Below, piece after piece: positions 32,901 through 38,671 of a stretch of DNA of 38,671 nucleotides. Source of the DNA: Gammaproteobacteria bacterium UBA2965 (GTDB lineage: Bacteria > Pseudomonadota > Gammaproteobacteria > Pseudomonadales > Azotimanducaceae); contig DEBD01000035.1 in the NCBI GenBank assembly GCA_002348385.1, forward strand, positions 1 to 38,671. The letters run 5' to 3'. Numbering within the stretch: position 1 is the first letter of the stretch; every line of letters begins with the position of its first letter. The translations under genes were made by a program, and so were the position numbers. The notes under the pieces were generated by a model. The model was not told the DNA's origin. It made no database searches and was given only the letters and a program-made list of their open reading frames with translations.

Positions 32901-34848
32901 GGGGGCGATGCAGGGCTTGGTTCAGCATCCGTTTCAGCCCGAACTGGACGAAGAACTGCGCCGCATAGACAAAGAGATCCCAGTTCCGCAGGAGACCGTG
33001 GTGGATGTGGTGGAGCGCGTCATGTCGGGCGTCCTCTCCCAGCAGCGTCCGGTTGTGGTGGCGCACCGGCCGCGCTTTACCAACGCAGACCTGGTCAAAC
33101 CGGTACGCCGCGTGCTCATTCACGCGCGCGGCTGCACGGCGGCCAAGCTGATCCGCATTGCCCAGAAGAACGACATCGAAGTGGTGCTGGTGCAGTCCGA
33201 CCCCGATATGGAGTCGGCCCCCGCCGATTTGCTTGGGGACCGTGGCACGGTGGTATGCATTGGCGGCAACACGCCTGACGAGAGCTACCTGAACGCCATG
33301 AGTGTGCTCAGCGTGGCCGAACACGAAGGCGTGGACTCACTCCACCCCGGTATTGGGTTCCTCTCGGAGAACTCGCAGTTTGCCGAGCTGGTTCGCGCCC
33401 ATGGCATCAACTTCATCGGTCCCCCCGTGGCCAGCATGGAAACCATGGGCAACAAGTCCAATGCCATCAATACGGCGCTGAGGCTGAAAGTGCCGGTGGT
33501 GCCTGGTAGTCATGGCATTCTCACCAACGTGGACCGCGCCGCGGAGGTGGCGGGCCAAATTGGTTATCCGGTGTTGATCAAGGCCGTGCATGGGGGCGGC
33601 GGCAAGGGTATCCAGGTGGTGGACAACGCCGGTCAATTTGACGAGTTGTTCCACCGCGTCACCGTGGAAGCCCGGGCCGCATTCGGCAGCGGAGATGTAT
33701 ATCTGGAGAAGTTCGTCACCTCGCTGCGCCATATCGAGGCCCAATTGCTGCGCGACAGCCACGGCAACGCCAAAGTACTGGGCATTCGCGACTGCAGCGT
33801 GCAGCGCAACAAGCAGAAGGTGATTGAAGAGTCGGATTCCACCATGCTGCCCGAGCGGCTGCGCAAGGAGGTGTTGCGGCACACTGCAGCACTGGCGGAC
33901 GAGGTGGGCTATGTCGGCGCGGGTACTGTGGAGTTCATCTACGACCTGGCGGCGGACGCCGTGTACTTCATGGAAATGAACACGCGCCTGCAGGTGGAGC
34001 ACCCGGTGACGGAGTGGGTGTCGGGTATCGACATCGTTTCCCAGCAGTTCCGCATCGCCGGCGGGGAATCCATTGCCGATTTAGAACCCGCGCGCAACGG
34101 CTATTCGATTGAGGCGCGCGTGACGGCCGAGCGGGTGCAGATGGGCACCAGCGGGGAGCTGGAGTTTCGGCCGCACCCGGGAGAGATCGCGGAGTGCGAG
34201 TTCCCCGACGACGAGGGGGTGGAGATCATTGCCTCCGCTGGGGCGGGTAAGTTCGTGTCACCGTTTTACGACAGCATGATCGCTCAGGTGGTCGTGCATG
34301 CCGAGGATCGCGATGCGGCGGCGGACAAGCTGCTGGAGTATCTCAGCCGGGTCCGCATTACCGGCATCTGCACGAACATTCCTCTGCTCAATCGCATATT
34401 GGCCGACGAGGTTTTCCGCAAGGGCGACTACGACACCGAATATCTGCCGGGCCTGCTGCAGCGCACCGATGCGGATCAGCTTATTGAAGAGATCAACGCC
34501 GGCGCTGGAGAATTGGCAGGTGGCATCGATCAGGATGCCATCCGTATCGACGACAGCGATGAGCTCAAGGTGCTGTCGCCCGCCACCGCAATCTTCTACA
34601 CCACACCCACGCCAACCGAGCCACCCTACGTAACCGTGGGCGATCGCATCAGCGTGGGCACCACCATGGGCCAGCTGGAAGCCATGAAGCTGTTTACCCC
34701 CTTGTCATTGTTGGACTTCAACACGGAACTCGAGCTATATGACTCGTCGAAGGAGTACGAGGTCACCCGCATCAATATGAGCACGGGCCAACAAGTGAAC
34801 GTGGGCGACTTGCTGTTCGTGGTGAAGCCTGTGGACGCCGCTAGTTAG
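29968..34848 (+). CDS. fused acetyl-CoA carboxylase-like enzyme (CT-alpha, CT-beta, BC, BCCP)
   Basis: Single 1,626-residue biotin-dependent acyl-CoA carboxylase, probably forming malonyl-CoA. In order: AccA-like domain (about 95-285; LMDTPGADAEEQ, FGLGYSGGAIPLA); about 500 residues of unrecognised charged helical sequence (300-805); AccD-like domain (about 807-1015; CFISSGGMQTKEG, DCTGGAQASF, MPFAGQIV) without the four-Cys zinc finger of AccD; biotin carboxylase (about 1044-1490; AVHGGGGKGIQVV, RDCSVQRNKQKVIEES, MEMNTRLQVEHPVTE); and a C-terminal biotin domain (about 1533-1620; SPATAIFYTTPTP, EAMK with biotin Lys1574). The FYxTPxP block is AccB-like, favouring acetyl-CoA. The reading frame is intact. 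GTG start; the 3' end overlaps the convergent permease gene by 8 bp. I know no characterised protein with this order. Confidence 0.85.
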   Translation: MDKQLIEGDRLYLIAESLAQDFSLFPTTESEEPLPGLLPESQIVQQTEHLGSLDVDSYIEQVVAPAEDLGRMSAPEAVRRLGRVLEEVSDESFYAATVEMQFPDGEWRSVGFIAQDRSARNGVWLPAHHLEAANRVQSYAKRSLPIVTLMDTPGADAEEQANRDNQAHSISRLIAEMSNVDVPNVGIVFGLGYSGGAIPLAASNMILSVRDGVFSTIQPKSLANIARRLNLSWQECAKYVGLSPCELCVQGNIDGVVDYAPGEGSDQLENLRLAIVNGIARVEDKVIEFVAENPYILDHYRQSLQRYLNPSEQLKRMQDSALLKLTKNPTEYLNVFGVAYRYLRYLKVRQRIKATSTAQYGRLADQELPAGELSVRAERERRYTFIKWMQDPDKVVYDDGLSRAWKNYNDKKQAVHDERGRIAQLLFGEPKKNYEDARSNLISSVGVFLYNRWKSEALGNLRALKDVLHSPADVRQIVRVSDIPDPRALVRALRQDAVLLPQVRERFTHEGRKLLGDQGLVGASDAFLSTELTAQLNMCITGGALRDDADLGGRSAIEFNRTLFVERLPGLVAPVVDAGTPVPFSDMTVLDVLVGGELRRDFIAECENLVLFDSVYDQIIANLDAIAEEAQSERALSRESLGSLIDTTLGFAAQGVTLERQQAGAEEPAQQVADRLRDQFIDWYLRVLTMARGGDFFRAVEEWKKTSFPHLSDTLLVVVTHLFESLLQSFVTAEREGKNYQGRIAPKNIGRRKDFWNRLNIAYRDLLIQDKLREFKNKKNSGYQEFIDTFVDEFEETDADLLSSDPCEFPGFRLSVEQALNRGVPPCGVVTGIGRFKSSGGGVRAGLVISNVAFQAGSFDMASAEKFCRLLVSCAEQHLPVICFISSGGMQTKEGAGALFSMAAVNDRITRFVRDHDLPVIVFGFGDCTGGAQASFVTHPLVQTYYFSGTSMPFAGQIVVPSNLPLNSILSNYLSIVPGAMQGLVQHPFQPELDEELRRIDKEIPVPQETVVDVVERVMSGVLSQQRPVVVAHRPRFTNADLVKPVRRVLIHARGCTAAKLIRIAQKNDIEVVLVQSDPDMESAPADLLGDRGTVVCIGGNTPDESYLNAMSVLSVAEHEGVDSLHPGIGFLSENSQFAELVRAHGINFIGPPVASMETMGNKSNAINTALRLKVPVVPGSHGILTNVDRAAEVAGQIGYPVLIKAVHGGGGKGIQVVDNAGQFDELFHRVTVEARAAFGSGDVYLEKFVTSLRHIEAQLLRDSHGNAKVLGIRDCSVQRNKQKVIEESDSTMLPERLRKEVLRHTAALADEVGYVGAGTVEFIYDLAADAVYFMEMNTRLQVEHPVTEWVSGIDIVSQQFRIAGGESIADLEPARNGYSIEARVTAERVQMGTSGELEFRPHPGEIAECEFPDDEGVEIIASAGAGKFVSPFYDSMIAQVVVHAEDRDAAADKLLEYLSRVRITGICTNIPLLNRILADEVFRKGDYDTEYLPGLLQRTDADQLIEEINAGAGELAGGIDQDAIRIDDSDELKVLSPATAIFYTTPTPTEPPYVTVGDRISVGTTMGQLEAMKLFTPLSLLDFNTELELYDSSKEYEVTRINMSTGQQVNVGDLLFVVKPVDAAS

Positions 34849-35581
34849 CTGCAAGCTGCCATGCGCCCGTAATCAGGCACACGGTTGCGATGGCGAGAAT
34901 GATCCATTGGCTGGCGCGCCGGAAGGTTGCCTCCGCTAGCCGGTCCAGCAGCCGTGTTCCTACCCGCGTGCCAATCACTGCCGTGGCAATGGCGGCAGCA
35001 TACAGCCACAGCGGCACCCCCTCGGGGGTGAGCGTGAGCGCCACGGTGGCGTAGTACCCCAATTTGATGACATGCCCCAGAGACTGAGTGAGCGCTTTGC
35101 TGGCTACTACCTGATGGCGGTTCAACGGCGCGTTGAGATAGAACAGGTCCAGCAGGGGACCCGATGCGCCGGCCATGAGCTGGGCGCCGGTGATTACTAC
35201 CCCACAACTGAATGCGGTGGCAGGTTGGCAGATGTTTAAGCCGCGCAGATGCGGCACGGTCCGGCCGAGCCAGGGCAGTGCGCCCAACAGCACTAGCACC
35301 AGGCCCGGTGCGGGGACCAGAGCTAGAACCAGGAAGAAAGCGAGTGCCACTGCGGCGCCGGCTACGTAGGGCGGCAATACGCGCCACTGAATGTGCGCGC
35401 GCAGGAAGATGGCCCGCGAGCCGTTGGCTGTGGCTTGAATGGCTCCGTGCAACATCATGGCGCCGCTCACGGATAAGGCAGACACCAGCACCGCCATGAG
35501 GATCATGCCGCCGGCCATACCGATCACGCCGGATATGACGCTGGTGATCAGAACGCTGAGCAGAATGAAGCCGGAAATCAT
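34841..35581 (-). CDS. TSUP (TauE/SafE) family membrane permease
   Basis: Inner-membrane permease of the sulfite-exporter TauE/SafE group, many of which move sulfonates, sulfite or other organic anions. The 246-residue protein has about eight hydrophobic helices, with the repeat-like N-terminal ISGVIGMAGGMILMAVLV and the central VVITGAQLMAGASGPLLDLFYL. It is divergent from a LysR-type regulator across 70 bp, which suggests that the regulator controls it. Substrate cannot be read from the sequence. The 3' end overlaps the carboxylase gene tail to tail. Confidence 0.85.
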   Translation of the reverse strand: MISGFILLSVLITSVISGVIGMAGGMILMAVLVSALSVSGAMMLHGAIQATANGSRAIFLRAHIQWRVLPPYVAGAAVALAFFLVLALVPAPGLVLVLLGALPWLGRTVPHLRGLNICQPATAFSCGVVITGAQLMAGASGPLLDLFYLNAPLNRHQVVASKALTQSLGHVIKLGYYATVALTLTPEGVPLWLYAAAIATAVIGTRVGTRLLDRLAEATFRRASQWIILAIATVCLITGAWQLAAN

Positions 35582-35601
35582 GGTGTTAGCTTGCCTCGGC
35601 T

Positions 35602-35617
35602 CTTCTTATGAAAAAAG
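35602..35617. promoter_or_regulatory. imperfect dyad between permease and LysR genes
   Basis: CTTCTT and AAAAAG arms (one mismatch) flank ATGA, within a T-N11-A frame as expected for LysR-type sites. A plausible promoter for the regulator follows (TTCTTA, 17 bp, TAGAAT at 35626-35631). By-eye call. Confidence 0.35.
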
Positions 35618-35651
35618 CGAATATATAGAATGGGACCCTATCGCAAGGGGA

Positions 35652-36506
35652 ATGTGGCCTGTGATCGAGAACCTGGAGACGCTGATGACGCTATCGCGCA
35701 CCGGCACGATGATGGAAACCGCCACGGTGCTGAAGATCTCGCAGTCGGCTGTGAGCAAGCGCATCGCCGCGCTGGAGCGGTATTACGACCGGGAACTCAT
35801 CGAGCGCCACGGCCGCCGGGTGGCGCTGACCCATCATGGCACGCGGCTGGTGGAAAAAGTCACGCCGCTGATCTCGGAGTTGAGGGGCGTGTTCCTGGAA
35901 GACAACGCGCTGCGCAAAGGCAAGATCATCATGGGCGTGTCGGAGGCCATTCTGTCCAGCTGGGGCTCGCGGCTGTTCGCCCGGGTGCAGGCGGACCTGC
36001 CGGACGTGGAGTTCACGTTTCACGCCCAGCGCTCGCCCGTGGTGCTCGACCGCATCCGCTCGGGCGAATACATGGTGGGCATCTGTACGGGCTATTCCGA
36101 TGCCGATACCGACCTGCAGAGCGAGATCATTCGCCGGGAGCCCATGGTGATCATTCCCGCGGCCCTGGTGCCCATCAGCTACCGAATCGGCGATGAGCTG
36201 GCGGTGATTACCATTGAGTCGCGATCGGGTGCCTGGGCCTCCATCGAGGAAGACATGCGGCGGTTGAAGCTCAAGCGCAGCGTGTCGCTGGAGTCATTTT
36301 TCGGCGTCGCTCAGATGGCGCTGGCGGGCTTCGGACACGGACTGGTGCCCGAAGGTGTGGCACGCACCCTGGGCGTGGCGGTGAATCAGATGATTCCTCT
36401 GGATGCCGATGGTCTCAACCGCCCCGTACGTTTTGTCGCGCGTAAATCCATGTTCTCACAGCCGCTGGTGCAGTCGTTCCATCAGGCCATACTCAAGTAC
36501 GTGTGA
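35652..36506 (+). CDS. LysR-family transcriptional regulator
   Basis: DNA-binding regulator, probably acting on its own gene and the divergent permease. The 284-residue protein has an N-terminal winged helix-turn-helix (about 5-60: LETLMTLSRTGTMMETATVLKIS, then QSAVSKRIAALERY) and a periplasmic-binding-like effector domain (about 90-280). Starts are ATG at 35652 or GTG at 35661; AAGGGG suits the GTG better in spacing. Effector unknown; the permease link suggests a small anion. It overlaps hemH by 14 bp at the 3' end. Confidence 0.9.
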   Translation: MWPVIENLETLMTLSRTGTMMETATVLKISQSAVSKRIAALERYYDRELIERHGRRVALTHHGTRLVEKVTPLISELRGVFLEDNALRKGKIIMGVSEAILSSWGSRLFARVQADLPDVEFTFHAQRSPVVLDRIRSGEYMVGICTGYSDADTDLQSEIIRREPMVIIPAALVPISYRIGDELAVITIESRSGAWASIEEDMRRLKLKRSVSLESFFGVAQMALAGFGHGLVPEGVARTLGVAVNQMIPLDADGLNRPVRFVARKSMFSQPLVQSFHQAILKYV

Positions 36507-37500
36507 GGGCCGCCAGCGCGTCGACCCACAGTGGGTCTTCGTTCAGACACGGCACCAGCGTAAACGACTCGCCGCCCGCGGCAAGAAACGTTTCGCGGCC
36601 CGCGATACCGATTTCCTCAAGGGTTTCCAAGTTGTCGGCAACGAAGGCTGGACACGCGACCACCAATCGCCTGACCCCTCGCTCCGGGAGCTCGCGCAAT
36701 TCTTGATCGGTATACGGCGTCAGCCACGGCAGGCGGCCCAACCGTGATTGAAAGCTCACTCCATAGCGGCTGGTATCGATATCGAGCTTTGCCGCCAGCA
36801 GCCGCGCGGTGGTAAGCGACTGGTAGCGATAGCAGGTATTGTGGGCGGGCGATTGCCGCTCGCAGCAGTCGTCGGAGTTCAGGCAATGAGCGCCGGTGGG
36901 GTCGGCTTTGGTGAGGTGGCGCTCGGGCAGCCCGTGGTAACTCAGTAGCAGGTAATCCCATTCTGCGGGCAGGTGACGGCGGATGGTCTCGGCTTGGGCT
37001 TCGATATAGTCGCCGTCTGAGTAAAAAGGTGGCGCCACGGTCAGGCCTACACCAGCTGGCAGCGCAGCAGTTGTCGCCTCAACGCTGGTGGTACGGGTGG
37101 AGTCGGCGTGTTGAGGGTACAGCGGCACCAGCAGAATGTCGGTTACGCCTGCATCCACGAGCTCTGCGACGGCGCTGGCGATGCTGGGCTTGCCGTAGCG
37201 CATGGCCAGCGCTACGGGTTCTTCTACTCGGGCGGCAAGCGCCCTTTGAACGGCCTGGCCGTGATCCAGCAGGGGCGAGCCGGTGCCCGCGCCGTTGGCG
37301 TCCCAGATCTTCGCGTAGGCGGCGGCACTATTGCGGGGGCGGAACGGCAGGATGAACAGGGAAACGATCAGTCGGCGCAGCAGCCACGGTACGTCGAGTA
37401 CCTGCCGGTCCATCAGGAACTCGCCCAGGTAGCGACGCACGTCGCCGACTTCTGGAGAATCCGGCGTGCCCAGGTTTGCCAGCAGGATGCCGCGGCTCAT
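36493..37500 (-). CDS. hemH: ferrochelatase
   Basis: Inserts ferrous iron into protoporphyrin IX, the last step of haem synthesis. The 335-residue protein has LLANLGTPDSPEVGDVRRYL at the N-terminus, catalytic His189 in SYHGLPERH, and the C-terminal CPAFVADNLETLEEI with the catalytic Glu. A Cys-rich insert (Cys206, 212, 213, 223) follows the catalytic His; such inserts occur in related ferrochelatases and could bind metal. The ATG at 37500 fits the family start; the longer open frame adds 25 residues. Divergent from hisH. Confidence 0.94.
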   Translation of the reverse strand: MSRGILLANLGTPDSPEVGDVRRYLGEFLMDRQVLDVPWLLRRLIVSLFILPFRPRNSAAAYAKIWDANGAGTGSPLLDHGQAVQRALAARVEEPVALAMRYGKPSIASAVAELVDAGVTDILLVPLYPQHADSTRTTSVEATTAALPAGVGLTVAPPFYSDGDYIEAQAETIRRHLPAEWDYLLLSYHGLPERHLTKADPTGAHCLNSDDCCERQSPAHNTCYRYQSLTTARLLAAKLDIDTSRYGVSFQSRLGRLPWLTPYTDQELRELPERGVRRLVVACPAFVADNLETLEEIGIAGRETFLAAGGESFTLVPCLNEDPLWVDALAALTRT

Positions 37501-37525
37501 GCAGTGCCTATGAATTAGTGAATGT

Positions 37526-37566
37526 AGAGCGCTTCTGCGCGATGGGATAGTATCCGCGCTCTTTTT
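37526..37566 (+). other. hairpin followed by T-run between hemH and hisH
   Basis: AGAGCGC (37526-37532) pairs with GCGCTCT (37556-37562), with an inner GGAT/ATCC pairing, and runs into T at 37562-37566. A competing GCGC-TTCT-GCGC hairpin lies inside. It is 18 bp before the hisH ATG, so it could be an attenuator or may simply overlap promoter sequence. Confidence 0.35.
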
Positions 37567-37575
37567 CAAAGTCAT
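37547..37575 (-). promoter_or_regulatory. candidate promoter of hemH
   Basis: On the minus strand ATGACT (37570-37575) is followed by 17 bp and TACTAT (37547-37552), about 47 bp before the hemH ATG. Hexamer matches are moderate (4 of 6 and 5 of 6). It overlaps the hairpin sequence on the other strand. Confidence 0.35.
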
Positions 37576-37583
37576 GGCTATTC

Positions 37584-38201
37584 ATGGTCGTTATCGTCGA
37601 CTATGACGCGGGCAATTTGCGTAGTGTGCAGCGCGCCTGCCACCAGGTTGGCATAGATGCCGTCATCAGTGCGGACGCGGATACGCTGCGCGCCGCCGAG
37701 CGGGTAATCTTCCCGGGCGTGGGCGCGGCGGGAAGCGCCATGGCGAGCCTGCAGGCCAACGGCCTGGACCAGGCCCTCAAAGAGGTGATCGATGCGGGGC
37801 GCCCGGTATTCGGTATCTGTCTGGGTCTACAGATCTCCCTGGCTCACTCGGAAGAAAACGACCAGCAGACGCTGGGGGTGATTCGGGGTGAGGTGGTGCG
37901 CTTTCGGCCTTGCGCGAAGGACCTCAAGGTGCCGCACATGGGCTGGAACGAGGTGCGCGTGGTTCGGCCGCACCACATGCTGGCGGGTATCGAGCCTGGC
38001 GACGAGTTTTACTTCGTGCACGCCTACTACCCGTGTCCGTCCAGCGAAAGCGATGTCTTGGCCGTGACCGATTACGAAGTCGAGTTCGCCAGTGCCATTG
38101 GGCGTGGCAACTACTTCGCTACCCAGTTCCACCCCGAGAAGAGCGGCCGTGTGGGTCTGCGCATGCTTTCCCAATTCGCTTCCTGGGACGGCACATGCTG
38201 A
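37584..38201 (+). CDS. hisH: imidazole glycerol phosphate synthase, glutaminase subunit HisH
   Basis: Class I glutamine amidotransferase that supplies ammonia to HisF in histidine synthesis. The 205-residue protein starts VVIVDYDAGNLRSVQRA, has the nucleophile Cys79 (FGICLGLQ), VPHMGWNEV, and the His183/Glu185 pair in QFHPEKSG, a complete triad. hisF begins 7 bp before its stop. hisB and hisA, which usually flank hisH in Gammaproteobacteria, are not adjacent. No ribosome binding site is obvious. Confidence 0.94.
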   Translation: MVVIVDYDAGNLRSVQRACHQVGIDAVISADADTLRAAERVIFPGVGAAGSAMASLQANGLDQALKEVIDAGRPVFGICLGLQISLAHSEENDQQTLGVIRGEVVRFRPCAKDLKVPHMGWNEVRVVRPHHMLAGIEPGDEFYFVHAYYPCPSSESDVLAVTDYEVEFASAIGRGNYFATQFHPEKSGRVGLRMLSQFASWDGTC

Positions 38202-38671
38202 GCAAGCGATTGATTGCGTGCCTCGACGTGCGCGATGGCCACCTGGCCAAGAGCATCAAGTTCGTGAACACCAAGAATATCGGTGATCCGGTGGCCAAGG
38301 CCCGCGAGTACTACGAAGACGGCCTGGATGAGCTGGTGTTTTACGACATCACCGCTTCCAGCGACAAACGCAACATCATGCTCGACGTGGTGGAGAAAGT
38401 GGCTGAGCAGGTGTTCATTCCCTTGTCGGTAGGCGGTGGTGTGCGCTCGGTGGCGGACGCAACCGATCTGAGGCTGGCGGGCGCGGAAAAGATCAACGTC
38501 AACTCGGCGGCGGTGGCGCGCCCTGCATTGATCGCGGAGTGCGCCGAGGCCATCGGCAACCAGAACGTGGTGCTGTCCATGGACATCCGGCACGTGGGTG
38601 CGACGGACGCGCTGCCGTCTGGCTACGAGATCGTCATCAACGGCGGGCGCAAGCCCATGGGTATCGACGCC
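38195..38671 (+). CDS. hisF: imidazole glycerol phosphate synthase, cyclase subunit HisF (partial, cut by window end)
   Basis: Cyclase partner of HisH, a TIM-barrel making imidazole glycerol phosphate and AICAR. Only 159 codons are in the window, and the frame is open to its end. It begins LSKRLIACLDVRDGHLAKSI, with catalytic Asp11 and Asp130 (LSMD) in the canonical places, plus DELVFYDITAS and PLSVGGGVRS. The wording (ACLDVRDG...KSIKFVNTKNIGDP, SGYEIVINGGRKPMG) differs from enterobacterial HisF and recalls a variant I associate with deltaproteobacteria and others. ATG overlaps hisH by 7 bp. Confidence 0.93.
   Translation, partial: MLSKRLIACLDVRDGHLAKSIKFVNTKNIGDPVAKAREYYEDGLDELVFYDITASSDKRNIMLDVVEKVAEQVFIPLSVGGGVRSVADATDLRLAGAEKINVNSAAVARPALIAECAEAIGNQNVVLSMDIRHVGATDALPSGYEIVINGGRKPMGIDA

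Noticed and set aside
1..38671. Mobile elements, CRISPR arrays, toxin-antitoxin or phage genes
   Set aside because: No transposase, integrase, regularly spaced repeats or phage-like frames were found. Essentially every long stretch is covered by housekeeping genes.

Overview
This 38.7 kb window is chromosomal DNA from a gammaproteobacterium. It is GC-rich, densely packed and free of insertion sequences, phage genes or CRISPR arrays. The block ispB / rplU-rpmA-obgE-proB / rpsT / murJ-ribF-lspA-fkpB / type IV minor pilins / bamD / rluD-pgeF follows, in mirror order, a neighbourhood I know from Pseudomonas and relatives. FabY (the Pseudomonas-type initiating ketoacyl-ACP synthase) and the holD-rimI-prfC order also fit Gammaproteobacteria. 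I cannot name a genus from sequence alone.

Layout. 0.1-0.3 kb: tRNA-Pro(CGG), minus strand, with its promoter. 0.5-1.5 kb: ispB, divergent from rplU-rpmA, which end at a clear terminator. 2.4-4.7 kb: obgE-proB. 4.7-6.6 kb: rpsT (TTG start), divergent from murJ. 6.7-8.6 kb: ribF-lspA-fkpB, translationally coupled. 8.7-11.8 kb: minor pilin operon (PilE-like, PilV, PilW, PilX) facing an inverted FimT/GspH pilin. 12.1-14.9 kb: bamD, divergent from rluD-pgeF, then a DUF4124 protein. 15.6-21.5 kb: ilvB-ilvN-ilvC (branched-chain amino acids), pssA (phospholipid), and msrP-msrQ (periplasmic methionine sulfoxide repair). 21.5-26.2 kb: aroG, divergent from a HolD-like gene, rimI, prfC and a SirB1-family gene. 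26.2-34.8 kb: a minus-strand set (moaB, thiolase, fabY) divergent from a 1,626-residue fused acetyl-CoA-carboxylase-like enzyme. 34.8-38.7 kb: a TSUP permease divergent from a LysR regulator, then hemH divergent from hisH-hisF; hisF is cut by the window end.

The most unusual region is 26-35 kb. One polypeptide carries AccA-like and AccD-like carboxyltransferase domains separated by about 500 residues of unrecognised, probably helical sequence, then a complete biotin carboxylase and an AccB-type biotin carrier domain. This order (CT-alpha, CT-beta, BC, BCCP) is not that of the eukaryotic multidomain enzyme. It shares a 97 bp divergent control region with a set that includes FabY, which condenses acetyl-CoA with malonyl-ACP. 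A plausible inference is a malonyl-CoA supply and chain-initiation module. The control region holds a perfect 6+8+6 inverted repeat over the carboxylase -35 element.

Other points: ileS and ispH, usually embedded in the lspA/fkpB neighbourhood, are absent from it; pilY1 and pilSR are absent from the pilin locus; the HolD-like protein is very divergent; hisH abuts hisF without hisA; and ribF may be read from a leaderless transcript.
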